From the NCBI GenBank assembly GCA_964456925.1, contig CAYWCX010000001.1, forward strand, positions 1-64,000: a DNA stretch of 64,000 bases. The letters run 5' to 3'. The notes under the pieces are model-generated. The model saw only the letters and a list, made by a program, of their open reading frames with translations. It had not been told where the DNA came from and did no database searches. The stretch is from JBAZKK01 sp964456925 (lineage in GTDB: Bacteria; Omnitrophota; Gorgyraeia; Gygaellales; Profunditerraquicolaceae). The position numbers and the translations under genes are program-made. Within the stretch, counting starts at the first letter, position 1. Every line of letters starts with the position of its first letter. Of this stretch, positions 52,586 to 62,326 are shown piece after piece.

Positions 52586-53845
52586 TTAAGCAACCTCCCC
52601 CGCCAGATCGTATTCCAAGGTATCGTTAATCTCGACCCGCACAAAATCCCCGGGCCGCAATTCTCTTTCGGAGCGCACATAAACCAACCCGTCAACTTCC
52701 GGCGCGTCATACCGGCTGCGCCCCAGGTAAATATTGCCCGCGTCTTTTTCATCGATTAAAACTTCGATACTCCTGCCTAAAAATTTCTTATTTAATTCGG
52801 CGGAAATCTCCTGCTGCGCAGTCATGACGGCATTGAAACGCTCTTCCTTGACCCGCGGCGGAAGCTGTTTTTCAAAATTATAGGCGGCTGTCCCCTCCTC
52901 GCGCGAATAGATAAAAGCGCCCAGCTTTTCAAACCTTGCCTCTTTGATAAAATCCAGCAGTTCCCGGAATTCCTTTTCTGTTTCTGAAGGGAAGCCCACG
53001 ATAAGCGAGGTACGCAAGGCGGCCTGCGGTATGGTTTTGCGGATTTTAGCCAACAGCCGCAGGATATCTTTACTGGCCGTGCCGCGCCGCATGAGTTTGA
53101 GGATGCGGTCGCTGATATGCTGGACGGGTACATCCAGATATTTACACACCTTCTCCTCGTTTTTCATTATTACCAGCAGGTCGTCGCTTATCCGGCTGGG
53201 ATAAAGGTAAAGCAGCCTTATCCAGCCGATATTGCTGCTCTTGCGGATAATCTTTTTAAGGATGGCACTTAATTGCGGCCTGCCGCAGAGGTCGCTGCCG
53301 TAACCGCTTAAGTCCTGGCCGATAATATTAAGCTCCGCAATGCCTTCGCGGTTCAACAACTCTACTTTATTAAGTATGTCCCGGGGTTTGAGGCTATTGA
53401 ATCTCCCTTTTATCCTCGGGACAACGCAATAGCTGCAATTATTGATGCACCCTTCGCATATTTTTAAATAAGCGTAATGGCCCGGCGTTATCGGGAAACG
53501 CTCCAGGGTATGGTTGAGGGACGGGGCGCCGATAAAGGCATCTACCTCGGGAAACTCACCGACTAATTTTTCTTTATAACGCTGCGGCAGGCACCCCGCA
53601 ACAATAATCTTTTTTAAGCGGCCCCGCTTTTTTAAATCAACCAGCCCAAGGATTGCATCGATGGATTCCTTCTTGGCGTCATCGATAAAGGCACAGGTAT
53701 TCACGATGCCGATATCCGCCTTATCGATATCCGCAATACGATGTCCCTTGCGCAAGAGCCTGCCCAACATCCCTTCCGCGTCTACCAGATTACGCGGACA
53801 GCCGAGGCTGATAATCCCGACTTTATCCCTGGGGGTTAATCTCAT
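52586..53845 (-). CDS. rimO: Ribosomal protein S12 methylthiotransferase
   Basis: 419 aa. UPF0004 domain with cysteines at 16, 51 and 85 for one cluster, then a radical SAM core with Cys133, Cys137 and Cys140 (CxxxCxxC, GCINNCSYC), and a C-terminal TRAM domain (about 355-415). The SLGCPRNLVDAE N-terminus is the RimO type rather than MiaB. It adds a methylthio group to Asp88 of ribosomal protein S12. It overlaps rodZ by 4 nt. Confidence 0.93.
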   Translation of the reverse strand: MRLTPRDKVGIISLGCPRNLVDAEGMLGRLLRKGHRIADIDKADIGIVNTCAFIDDAKKESIDAILGLVDLKKRGRLKKIIVAGCLPQRYKEKLVGEFPEVDAFIGAPSLNHTLERFPITPGHYAYLKICEGCINNCSYCVVPRIKGRFNSLKPRDILNKVELLNREGIAELNIIGQDLSGYGSDLCGRPQLSAILKKIIRKSSNIGWIRLLYLYPSRISDDLLVIMKNEEKVCKYLDVPVQHISDRILKLMRRGTASKDILRLLAKIRKTIPQAALRTSLIVGFPSETEKEFRELLDFIKEARFEKLGAFIYSREEGTAAYNFEKQLPPRVKEERFNAVMTAQQEISAELNKKFLGRSIEVLIDEKDAGNIYLGRSRYDAPEVDGLVYVRSERELRPGDFVRVEINDTLEYDLAGEVA

Positions 53846-54660
53846 CGCGGCACAACCAGGCTATCCTTGGTAATAACGATATTCTTGAGGGACTGCCCTT
53901 TTGCGCCGAGGCTGGAGATGTGCCTGCTGTTAATCTGCAGGTCCACTACGCCGGCATTGCTCAGGGAAAGTTCAATCTTCTCTTTTGCCGGCCAACTCTC
54001 GGACCTTCCCTTCTTCAATCTACCCTTGAACATCACCCTGCCGTCGGCCTTCACTTCGATAAAGCAATTATCCCGGGCATAGACGGTTAACCTTACGCCG
54101 CTGGCGGTAGTTGCGGGAAGGGCGATCTGGCGCTGTTTGGGGTTTACCGCAGGCAGGTCAGCCTTCTTCTTTGCGGTCGTGGCGGCGGGTTGGCCTTTAT
54201 TTTGCGAAACTGCGACAGCGGTTACCGTGGGCCGGGGCCGGTGTAAAAACATACTAATCTTGACTGCCACGGCCTTACCTATATTAAATAGGATGATGAG
54301 CGCCGCAATCGTAATGATAGTCCCTGCGAATACCTTAACCTTTAAATGCGGCTTCAACGACAGCATGTTCAGCGAGACATCCTTAAGCAGGGACTGGTCC
54401 TTATCTCTTTGTTTTACGTTAACCGCGACCGGCACCCGCGGGTCTTTATAATCGGTAATATATTTAGCAGGGTCTTCCCCTAAAAATTTGCAGTAGTTTT
54501 TTAAAAAACCCCGGATATATATCGGGCTGATATTGATAAGGGTATCTTCCTCGATGGCCTTGAGAATACTGAGGTGGATATGGGTCTGTTTTTGCACGTC
54601 TTGCAGGGTTAACCCTTTTCCCAGGCGTACTTTTTTAAGCCTCGCGCCAATAGATTCCAT
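53842..54660 (-). CDS. rodZ: RodZ-like cytoskeletal adaptor
   Basis: 272 aa from the ATG at 54660 (longer readings run into ftsK). N-terminal helix-turn-helix (about 1-70: GARLKKVRLGKGLTLQDVQ), one transmembrane helix (about 112-132), a Pro/Ala/Lys linker and a C-terminal DUF4115-like beta domain. Membrane topology and HTH match RodZ, which links MreB to the envelope. The mre operon lies 44 kb away in this window. Confidence 0.88.
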   Translation of the reverse strand: MESIGARLKKVRLGKGLTLQDVQKQTHIHLSILKAIEEDTLINISPIYIRGFLKNYCKFLGEDPAKYITDYKDPRVPVAVNVKQRDKDQSLLKDVSLNMLSLKPHLKVKVFAGTIITIAALIILFNIGKAVAVKISMFLHRPRPTVTAVAVSQNKGQPAATTAKKKADLPAVNPKQRQIALPATTASGVRLTVYARDNCFIEVKADGRVMFKGRLKKGRSESWPAKEKIELSLSNAGVVDLQINSRHISSLGAKGQSLKNIVITKDSLVVPR

Positions 54661-54676
54661 ATTTTTAACCTGCCCT

Positions 54677-56848
54677 CTATTCTTCCGGGATAACCTCTTT
54701 TTCCAGCCAGGCCTCGCGGTCAACCAGAATCTTGCGCGGCTTGCTGCCTTCGAACGGGCCGATCATCCCTTCCTGCTCCATTGTATCGATGATGCGCGCG
54801 GCACGGGTATAACCCAACCTTAAACGCCGCTGTAAGATGGAAACCGAGGCCTGGTTGCTTTCCATGACAACCCGCACCGCCTCATCGTAGAGTTCGTCTT
54901 TTTCCTGGGCGCCTGCGCCGAGGCCAATCTTATGCTGCCCTTCAAGAATATCTTCATCGTAGAACGGCTCGGCCTGGGCCTTGATAAAATCTACCAGCCG
55001 TTCAATCTCCTTGTCGGTGATAAGGCACCCCTGGGCGCGGATTAACTTGGATTCTCCCGGCCGCAAAAACAGCATATCCCCCTTACCCAGTAATTTATCC
55101 GCGCCGTTCATATCCAGGACGGTGCGCGAATCGACCTTGGAAGCGACCTTAAACGAGATGCGCGCCGGGAAATTCGCCTTAATCACTCCGGTAACCACGT
55201 CCACCGAAGGCCGCTGGGTAGCCAGAATCAGATGGATGCCGACGGCGCGTGAAAGCTGCGCGAGCCTGGTAATGGCACTCTCGATCTGATCCCGCGATAC
55301 CATCATCAAATCCGCCAACTCATCGATAATGATGACGATGTAGGGAATCTTTTCCTGTTTCTCGTTGTAGGAATCGATGTTGCGGGCGCTGACCTTGGCG
55401 AAGAGGCGGTAACGTTCTTCCATTTCGTTCAGGACCCAGTTGAGGGCCACCGCTGCCTTCTTGGCATCGGTGATTACCGGACATAACAAATGCGCAAGGC
55501 CGTTAAAGGGCGCCAGTTCCACCATCTTGGGGTCAATCATTAAAAATTTCAGTTCCTGCGGGGTATTCTTAAAGAGCATGGAAAAAATCAGGGAGTTAAC
55601 ACAAACGGTCTTACCCGAACCGGTGGTGCCGGCAATCAGAAGATGCGGCATATCCGAAAGGTCCGCGACTACCGGAGAACCGGAGATATCCTTCCCTAAG
55701 GAAAGGGCAAGCTTGGACTTACACTCCTGAAACTCAGGTGAAGATAGGACCTCCCTCAAATATACAAAACTGCTCTGGGTATTGGGGACCTCGACGCCGA
55801 CCCTCCCCTTTCCGGGGATAGGCGCGACAATGCGCACCGACTGCGCCTTCATCGCCAGGGCAATATCGTCGCTCAACGCCACGATGCGGTTTAACTTTAC
55901 TCCCGGCGCAGGTTCCAGTTCATAGCGGGTAATAATCGGCCCGCGTTCGATAGCGGTAACCTTGGCAGAGATGCCGAAATCCTCCAGTGTTTCCTCCAGG
56001 ATTCTGGCATTCCCCTCCAGATCCTCTTTAATCTGCCTGGCTTCCAATGGCGGAGGAGAATCCAGAAGATCCAGGGAAGGAAGATGATAATCTCCGACCT
56101 TAACCTCACGCGGCTTAGCCTGAGGCACAATAGACTCCTGCTGTTTCAACTTAATCTGAATTTTGGGTTTGAGAGTCGTCGGTGGGGTACTAACGGCACT
56201 AATAACCCTGGGTTCGGAAACCAGGGATTCCCGGGAGGGTTCGGTCTTCTCGGATAATACGGATTTAAAGGCCGGAAATTTTCCCTTCTTTTTGAATCTG
56301 AAGACCGGACGGGTAAAGATTCTGGTCCTCTCCATTACCCGCGAGATAAGCATCGAGATTAAAGTCTCGGTAAGCAAGGCAAAGGATAATATCGCCAGGG
56401 TAATAAAAACAATATAACCGCCCAGGCGTCCGAGGTAAGCCGTAGCCAGCCGGGAAAGGCTAAAGCCCAGAAACCCCGCAAGGTAAAAAGCGCTGGTTTC
56501 GTTACGTACGAAGACCATCCCCGCCAATGACCCCAGAGAGATAAGTAAGACCAGTCCTCCTAAAATACGCGGTAAGCGCAGGTCCGCTTCCTGCTGCCGG
56601 AATAAGTTTATCCCCGGCAGTAAAATCAATATAGGTAAAATAAAGCTGCTGATGCGGCCGATGAGAAAAACCAGCACTCCCGAGAGGTATGCGCCGAAAA
56701 TACCGAGAGGATTTAAGGGCGGGGTATTGGGATGCGACGCGTAGAAAGGAAGGTCAAGGCGTTCCGGCCGCAGAAGCGCGGCAAGGACCATCAAACCCGC
56801 GGCAACAAGTATAACGCCTTTGATTTCGTTTAATCTCTTTTCTCTCAC
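54677..56848 (-). CDS. ftsK: DNA translocase FtsK/SpoIIIE
   Basis: 723 aa. N-terminal membrane segments (about four helices in 1-190), a linker of about 90 residues, the motor domain with Walker A GTTGSGKT and Walker B VIIIDELADLMM, and a C-terminal winged-helix gamma domain (about 655-715) that reads KOPS-type DNA. A short linker places it with the short FtsK forms. It starts with GTG overlapping the pnp stop (GTGA). It pumps the chromosome through the septum and activates XerCD at dif. Confidence 0.95.
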   Translation of the reverse strand: MREKRLNEIKGVILVAAGLMVLAALLRPERLDLPFYASHPNTPPLNPLGIFGAYLSGVLVFLIGRISSFILPILILLPGINLFRQQEADLRLPRILGGLVLLISLGSLAGMVFVRNETSAFYLAGFLGFSLSRLATAYLGRLGGYIVFITLAILSFALLTETLISMLISRVMERTRIFTRPVFRFKKKGKFPAFKSVLSEKTEPSRESLVSEPRVISAVSTPPTTLKPKIQIKLKQQESIVPQAKPREVKVGDYHLPSLDLLDSPPPLEARQIKEDLEGNARILEETLEDFGISAKVTAIERGPIITRYELEPAPGVKLNRIVALSDDIALAMKAQSVRIVAPIPGKGRVGVEVPNTQSSFVYLREVLSSPEFQECKSKLALSLGKDISGSPVVADLSDMPHLLIAGTTGSGKTVCVNSLIFSMLFKNTPQELKFLMIDPKMVELAPFNGLAHLLCPVITDAKKAAVALNWVLNEMEERYRLFAKVSARNIDSYNEKQEKIPYIVIIIDELADLMMVSRDQIESAITRLAQLSRAVGIHLILATQRPSVDVVTGVIKANFPARISFKVASKVDSRTVLDMNGADKLLGKGDMLFLRPGESKLIRAQGCLITDKEIERLVDFIKAQAEPFYDEDILEGQHKIGLGAGAQEKDELYDEAVRVVMESNQASVSILQRRLRLGYTRAARIIDTMEQEGMIGPFEGSKPRKILVDREAWLEKEVIPEE

Positions 56849-58920
56849 TTCTCACTATTTTTTTCTTCTGCCTGCTTCTTGCTGAGGTTAATCCTGCCCA
56901 GCTCATCTATGCCGATAACCTTAACCTTAATCTCGTCTCCGATCTTGACTTCGTCTTCCGCTTTCTTGACAAAATGGTTGGCCAGTTCCGAAACGTGCAC
57001 CAAGCCTTCCTTGCGCGGCGCGATTTCGCAGAATACCCCGAAGGCCATGATGCGTTTTACCTTGGCCAGATAAATACGGCCCACCTCAACGTCTTCAACG
57101 ATAGTCTTGATCATCTTAATCGCCTGCGCCGAAGCGCTGGGTTCGGTAGAGCCCACCAGGACCGTGCCGTCATCCTTGATATCAACGCTAGCTCCGGTAG
57201 CGGCAATGATGGCTTTAATGGTCTTGCCGCCCGGGCCGATGAGTTCCCCGATTTTTTCGGGATTAATCTTGAGCACCTCGATGCGCGGGGCATAAGACGA
57301 TAATTCCTCGCGCGGCTTCGCAAGCGCGGCGTTAATCTTGTCCAGGATAAATTGCCTGCCTTCCCTGCCCTGGCTAAAGCATTTTTCTAAAAGGTCGGTA
57401 CCGATACCGTCAATCTTCAAATCCAGCTGCACTGCGGTAAGGCCGGCCTTGGTCCCGGCAACCTTAAAATCCATATCCCCGAAATGGTCTTCCACGCCGG
57501 TAATGTCGCTTAAGATTATCGCCTTATCGCCCTCTTTTATCAAACCGAGGGCAATACCGGCTACCGCATCCTTGATGGGAACGCCGGCGTCCATAAGGGC
57601 AAGGGTGGCGGAGCAGACCGTGGCCATGCTCGAAGAACCGTTGGATTCCAGTATCTCGGAAACTACCCGGATGGTGTAAGGGAATTTTTCCTTGGAAGGC
57701 ATTACTGCCATAAGCGCTTTTTCCGCAAGCGCGCCGTGCCCGATTTCACGGCGCCCCGGACCGCGCACCGGAGCAGTCTCTCCGACGCTAAAAGGCGGAA
57801 AACTGTAATGGAGCATAAAGGTCTTGTATTTTTCTCCCTCCAGGGCTTCGATGAGCTGTTCGTCTTCGCCCGTACCGAGGGTAGTAACCGCCAGGCTCTG
57901 GGTCTGGCCGCGGGTAAAAAGACTGGAGCCGTGGGTGCGCGGCAGCACCGCGACCTCGCAGGTAATCGGACGGATATCCTTAAAGCCCCTCTTGTCAACG
58001 CGGGTATTTTCCGTCAATACCTTCCTGCGCAACTCCTCCTTCTCTATCTCTACCAAGGCCGCCCTGACATCAAGCGCCTCAAAACCCTCCTCGGTAAGCT
58101 GGGCTTCAAGCTCTTTAGCCAGGGCATCCACTGCCTCTTCGCGCTCTTCTTTTTGACTCAAATCGTAAATCGCCTTTAACTTTCCCTGCGATAACTGGGC
58201 AACCTTCTTTTTCAATGCGGGGTCGATAAGTTTATAATCAACCGCGGCCTTGGGTTTGCCGTATTGGCGGATAAAATCTTCCTGTATGCTGATGAGGGCT
58301 TTAAGTTTTTCGCAACCGAATTTCACCGCCTCGATAAATATATCCTCGGTTACCTCTTTGAGTTTGGATTCCAGCATCACCACACCGTTTTTATTGGCTA
58401 CCACCACGATATCGAGGTCGGAATTCTCAAGCTGGGCATAGGTGGGATTAATGATAAACTCAAGCCCTGCCCTGCCGATGCGGCAGCTGGCTAACGGCCC
58501 GTTAAAGGGTATGTCCGAAATACCCAGCGCCACGGAGGCGCCGTTTACCGCCAGGACATCCGGGTCGTTTTCTCCGTCGCTGGAAACAACAATCGCCATC
58601 ACCTGGACCTCGTTGAATAAGCCTTCCGGAAATAGCGGCCGGATAGGCCGGTCGATAAGGCGGGCGGTGAGAATCTCGCTTTCCGAAGGCCGGCCTTCGC
58701 GCTTAAAAAATCCGCCGGGGATCCTTCCGGCGGCATAGGTCTTTTCCTGATATTCCACGGTTAACGGGAAAAAATCCTGGCCCTCGCGCGGCTCCTTGGA
58801 CATGCAGGCGGTAACCAGCACTACCGTGCCGCCGTAACTGACCACCACCGAACCGTTTGCCTGACGGGCAACCTTGCCGGTTTCCAAAATTAATTCCCTT
58901 TCACCAAACTTAATCTGCAT
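56845..58920 (-). CDS. pnp: Polyribonucleotide nucleotidyltransferase
   Basis: 691 aa. Two RNase PH-like core domains separated by a helical domain, then KH (about 550-610: IGPGGKTIKAI) and S1 (about 620-685) RNA-binding domains. It degrades RNA 3'-5' phosphorolytically. It starts with an AAGGGGG ribosome-binding site and follows rpsO, the usual pairing. Confidence 0.97.
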   Translation of the reverse strand: MQIKFGERELILETGKVARQANGSVVVSYGGTVVLVTACMSKEPREGQDFFPLTVEYQEKTYAAGRIPGGFFKREGRPSESEILTARLIDRPIRPLFPEGLFNEVQVMAIVVSSDGENDPDVLAVNGASVALGISDIPFNGPLASCRIGRAGLEFIINPTYAQLENSDLDIVVVANKNGVVMLESKLKEVTEDIFIEAVKFGCEKLKALISIQEDFIRQYGKPKAAVDYKLIDPALKKKVAQLSQGKLKAIYDLSQKEEREEAVDALAKELEAQLTEEGFEALDVRAALVEIEKEELRRKVLTENTRVDKRGFKDIRPITCEVAVLPRTHGSSLFTRGQTQSLAVTTLGTGEDEQLIEALEGEKYKTFMLHYSFPPFSVGETAPVRGPGRREIGHGALAEKALMAVMPSKEKFPYTIRVVSEILESNGSSSMATVCSATLALMDAGVPIKDAVAGIALGLIKEGDKAIILSDITGVEDHFGDMDFKVAGTKAGLTAVQLDLKIDGIGTDLLEKCFSQGREGRQFILDKINAALAKPREELSSYAPRIEVLKINPEKIGELIGPGGKTIKAIIAATGASVDIKDDGTVLVGSTEPSASAQAIKMIKTIVEDVEVGRIYLAKVKRIMAFGVFCEIAPRKEGLVHVSELANHFVKKAEDEVKIGDEIKVKVIGIDELGRINLSKKQAEEKNSEK

Positions 58921-58971
58921 TATACCCCCTTATTATTGTTATGATTTTATAAGGATAAAAGCGGAAAGCCC

Positions 58972-59241
58972 TTACTTCCTCAGACTCAGCTTCTCCAAGA
59001 CCTCTTCATACTTCTTGATGTCTTTATTCTTGAGATAATCTAAAAGCCTGCGCCTTCTTCCTACCAGTATCAAGAGACCGCGGCGGGAATGGAAATCCTT
59101 CTTGTGGGTTTTGAAATGCTCGCCAAGGTTATTGATTCTGCTCGTGAGCAACGCCACCTGCACCTCCGGCGAACCGGTGTCCCGGGTATGGAGTTTAAAA
59201 TCATCGATAAGGTGTTTCTTTTCTTCCTTAACCAACGTCAA
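58972..59241 (-). CDS. rpsO: 30S ribosomal protein S15
   Basis: 89 aa, all helical, of usual length. The start is TTG at 59241, preceded by GGAGGTG at 7 nt. The HTRDTGSPEVQVALLT and GRRRRLLDYL stretches are typical. It binds the central domain of 16S rRNA and in E. coli also represses its own mRNA. It is transcribed with pnp. Confidence 0.96.
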   Translation of the reverse strand: MTLVKEEKKHLIDDFKLHTRDTGSPEVQVALLTSRINNLGEHFKTHKKDFHSRRGLLILVGRRRRLLDYLKNKDIKKYEEVLEKLSLRK

Positions 59242-59270
59242 CTTTATTCACCTCCTTCATTTTTTTAATT

Positions 59271-59299
59271 ATTATACGCTACTTTATATCGCAAGTCAA
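59271..59299 (-). promoter_or_regulatory. Promoter of rpsO-pnp-ftsK
   Basis: TTGACT (59299-59294), 17-nt spacer, TATAAT (59276-59271) on the minus strand, directly ahead of rpsO. Confidence 0.75.
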
Positions 59300-59327
59300 T
59301 AATTTCATTATAAATTATTTAGGCAGC

Positions 59328-62243
59328 TTACCTTATGATTGCCGAAGGGCAGATCTGGTTGTAGGCACAGTACCTGCAGGCGAGATACTCGGGTTTAGCC
59401 TCAAAAATACGGCTGCGGATACCCGCGGAAACCTGGCGTATCTTATCTTTGACCTTCTCAAGGTCGCTCTCGTCTTTCGTGTCGCTTCCGATAAGCCCGG
59501 ATTCCAGGAAATAAAGCTGCACCAATTTGGGAAGCTCTCCGAAAATACTCTTATACGCCAAGGCGTAAACGCCCAGCTGCAGGCTATCCCGGGTGCGCTT
59601 ATCCGCCTCCTGCTGTTTATTGAGTTCGGAGGTCTTAAAATCCATAATGACGACGCCGTCTTCCTCTTTATCGATACGGTCAAAACGGCCGCGGATTTTA
59701 TTGTTATCGAGCATGAAGGAAAATTCTTTTTCGATATATAGCGGCCGGGAATCGCGTTTTTCTTCGGCGCTGTAAAAACGTACCAGCGCATCCTGGCCGA
59801 TGCGAAAACGCTCCTCTTGGTGCTGCTCGCTGATGAAGCCCCGGGGGTCAAAATTTTTCCGGAACAACTCCAGAAGCTGAGCAAGCTCCATCTTTTCACC
59901 CGCCATCTTAAATTGAAAATACTCGGTTACTGCCTCATGCATTGCGCGTCCGTAGATAACGGTGTGGTGTTCCATAATCGGCACGCGCAGAATATGCACG
60001 TATTTATATTTCAGGGGACAGGTAAGATAATCGTCTAACTGATAAAAACTCAAAAACAAAAGCTCCTCCTGCGGTATGGCACGCTGCTTCGGTTTAAGAG
60101 AATCCTTGCGCGGCGCAAAACGCTTGATTGCCTCAAGGGCGCTGCTTTTAGGATGTCCTTTGTCTGCGACGCCTTCTCCGATCGCCTCTGCCACAAACTG
60201 GCTGACCCGGCGCAGGCGCGTCCCGCCGTAATCCGAGGCCGAAGTCAGGTAGAGTTCTTCTTTGGCGCGCGTCATTCCTACGTAAAAAAGACGGCGCTCC
60301 TCCTGAATATGATAATCCCCCTGCGGCAGGATCTCTTTGATAAGGGGGTCGGGTATCTCGATGGGTTGCCGGCGGTGCGAAACCGGGAATTTGCCGTTCA
60401 CGAGGCTGACCATAAACACCGCTTTAAACTCCAGCCCTTTGGCCTTGTGGATGGTAAGGACATTTACGACGTCCGCTTCCGGGTCGCTCTCCGCGGTCTC
60501 GGGGTCATCCCCCGCTTCAATAAGGAGGTCGAGGTAACCCACAAAATTAATTACGCGGTCTTCCTTCGCCACCAATTCAAAATCCCGCACGATATTAAAG
60601 AACTTGGCGAGGTTCTGGATCTTGCTTTCTTTCTCAAGATTAATATCGCGGGTGAGTTTTTTAAGGTAACCGCTGTCGGTCAGGAAACCGTACAATAACC
60701 TCCCGGTTGTTTCCTCCCGCGAGATCTTCAGGAATTTATCGAGGTCGACTAAGATACCCAGAATCTTCTTGCGCGAAGACTCCTTTACCCTGGTTAATTC
60801 CGGGGTATCCGCCAATTCCTCAAAAACCTCATAGAGGGATTTATTGCTGCGTTTGGCATAATGCATGCACAGACCGAGATCCGCGAGGTCGAGGGAATAT
60901 ATTTCGCTGGTGGCAAGATAATATAAGCTCAATGAATCCGAATGGTTCGCCACCGCGCGCAGAAAATTAATGCATAATTTTACCTCTTCGCGCGAATACA
61001 AACCCTGATTGCCGCTGAACTGCCACGGGATATTCTCCATATTCAGGGCCTGCAGGTATGCCCTGGCATCGGAGTTGGAACGCACCAGGATTGCAAAATC
61101 CTTATAATTGAATTTCCTGCTTTTTACTTTATCGCGGATGCTTTGGGCTACCCAGTCCGCTTCCGCGGAATTCGTCTCAAAATGCAGGTGGCGGGGAGGA
61201 ACGGGTTTGGCCTTATTAACGGCAACGAGCTTCTTATCGATACCGGCCTTTACCTCAAAGCGCTCGGGGTTATTGTTCTGGATTAAACGGTAGGCGCTGT
61301 CTAAGATGACCTGGGTGGAGCGGTAATTCTTAATCAGGCTTATCTTTTTACTGCGCGGAAAACTCTCGGTAAAATTCAGCACGTTGCTGTAAGCAGCACC
61401 GCGCCAGCGGTAAATACACTGGTCGTCGTCCGCCACGACCGCAATGTTGCCCGCCCCGCCTGCCAGTAACTTTACCAGTTGAAACTGCGAAAAATTGGTA
61501 TCCTGGAATTCGTCTACCAGGATATACTTAAACTGCTGCTGGTATCTTTTTAAAATCAGGGGGTGTTCCCTCAAGAGCCCAAGCGCCAGGTAAAACTGGT
61601 TCCCGAAATCTACTACCCCGTATTTGGCAAGCAGCTCCTGATATTTGGCATAGGCCGAAGCCACCTCCATCTGCTGGTGCGCCTCTTCCTGAAGCGCAAA
61701 ATCCTGCGGGCTCTGGCTGGCCCGGCAGACAAGTTCCCGGCTGTAATTAAGATATTCTCCCGGGGCAATATCTTCGTCTTTGGCGCGGCTGAAAGCCGAA
61801 ATCAGGGCTTCGATAAAACGGGTAGGTTCGGATAGCGGCCGGTAATAAGAAAGGTTAAATTCAAAAAGGTGCTCACGGCAGAATACCGCGGCTTCGGGAC
61901 GGGTAAGGACCTTGAAGTCCGGGCTCAACCCCGCCACAATGGCATTTTCGCGCAGGAGCCTGTCCCCGAAGGCGTGGAAGGTGGAGATCCAGATATCGGT
62001 GTAACCGTAAGGCACCAGGATATCCACGCGCTCCAGCATATCCAGCGCCGCCTTATCGGTAAAGGTAAGCGCCAGTATCTCGTTGGTGCGGGCTAACCCT
62101 TCGGATAAGAGCCAGGCAATCCTCTTGGTAATAACCGTGGTCTTTCCGGTGCCTGCGCCGGCAATGATAAGCAAAGGCCCCTCGCGGTGGCAAACCGCCT
62201 CCCGTTGCTCCTGATTCAAATCCTTAATTATATCTTCAGCCAT
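59328..62243 (-). CDS. UvrD-like helicase fused to a RecB/Cas4-type iron-sulfur nuclease
   Basis: 971 aa from the ATG at 62243 (a TTG six bases upstream is less likely). Superfamily 1A helicase: motif I GAGTGKTT (29-36), motif II VDEFQD, motif III DDDQCIYRWRGA, motif V VLTIHKAKGLEF and motif VI LFYVGMTRAKEELYLT. The C-terminal 230 residues form a PD-(D/E)XK nuclease with His769, Asp855, Asp868, Lys870 and the Q889xxxY893 motif, and cysteines 742, 956, 959 and 965 spaced like the 4Fe-4S staple of AddB/Cas4. All parts needed for an end-processing helicase-nuclease are in one chain. It has its own promoter and no partner gene nearby. Comparable proteins are AdnA/AdnB and AddA/AddB. Confidence 0.88.
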   Translation of the reverse strand: MAEDIIKDLNQEQREAVCHREGPLLIIAGAGTGKTTVITKRIAWLLSEGLARTNEILALTFTDKAALDMLERVDILVPYGYTDIWISTFHAFGDRLLRENAIVAGLSPDFKVLTRPEAAVFCREHLFEFNLSYYRPLSEPTRFIEALISAFSRAKDEDIAPGEYLNYSRELVCRASQSPQDFALQEEAHQQMEVASAYAKYQELLAKYGVVDFGNQFYLALGLLREHPLILKRYQQQFKYILVDEFQDTNFSQFQLVKLLAGGAGNIAVVADDDQCIYRWRGAAYSNVLNFTESFPRSKKISLIKNYRSTQVILDSAYRLIQNNNPERFEVKAGIDKKLVAVNKAKPVPPRHLHFETNSAEADWVAQSIRDKVKSRKFNYKDFAILVRSNSDARAYLQALNMENIPWQFSGNQGLYSREEVKLCINFLRAVANHSDSLSLYYLATSEIYSLDLADLGLCMHYAKRSNKSLYEVFEELADTPELTRVKESSRKKILGILVDLDKFLKISREETTGRLLYGFLTDSGYLKKLTRDINLEKESKIQNLAKFFNIVRDFELVAKEDRVINFVGYLDLLIEAGDDPETAESDPEADVVNVLTIHKAKGLEFKAVFMVSLVNGKFPVSHRRQPIEIPDPLIKEILPQGDYHIQEERRLFYVGMTRAKEELYLTSASDYGGTRLRRVSQFVAEAIGEGVADKGHPKSSALEAIKRFAPRKDSLKPKQRAIPQEELLFLSFYQLDDYLTCPLKYKYVHILRVPIMEHHTVIYGRAMHEAVTEYFQFKMAGEKMELAQLLELFRKNFDPRGFISEQHQEERFRIGQDALVRFYSAEEKRDSRPLYIEKEFSFMLDNNKIRGRFDRIDKEEDGVVIMDFKTSELNKQQEADKRTRDSLQLGVYALAYKSIFGELPKLVQLYFLESGLIGSDTKDESDLEKVKDKIRQVSAGIRSRIFEAKPEYLACRYCAYNQICPSAIIR

Positions 62244-62254
62244 AATCAACTTTA

Positions 62255-62325
62255 GGGAAGGTTCTCAACTCAAAACTAAGGTGTCCCCCGAGGGGGCACT
62301 TTATAGCGGAGTTCAGAACCGTCCC
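62255..62325. repeat. 71-bp near-perfect hairpin between uvrD-like and rpmB
   Basis: Outer arms GGGAAGGTTCTCAACTC / GAGTTCAGAACCGTCCC, followed by an inner GTGxCCCC / GGGGxCAC stem with a tiny loop. It lies in the predicted 5' untranslated region of the uvrD-like mRNA and between two divergent overlapping promoters. It resembles REP-like palindromes linked to RAYT transposases (GGGAC-type ends), but no transposase is in the window. It differs from the 170 bp repeat family. Confidence 0.7.
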
Positions 62326-62326
62326 T

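Noticed and set aside
52585..52752. Upstream N-terminal extension of pgsA
   Set aside because: It falls inside rimO; the real ATG follows the rimO stop with a good ribosome-binding site.
54660..54723. Upstream N-terminal extension of rodZ
   Set aside because: It overlaps the end of ftsK and lacks HTH family likeness before the ATG at 54660.
60153..60698. 181-codon frame opposite the uvrD-like helicase
   Set aside because: It lies wholly inside a gene with all helicase motifs on the other strand; shadow frame.
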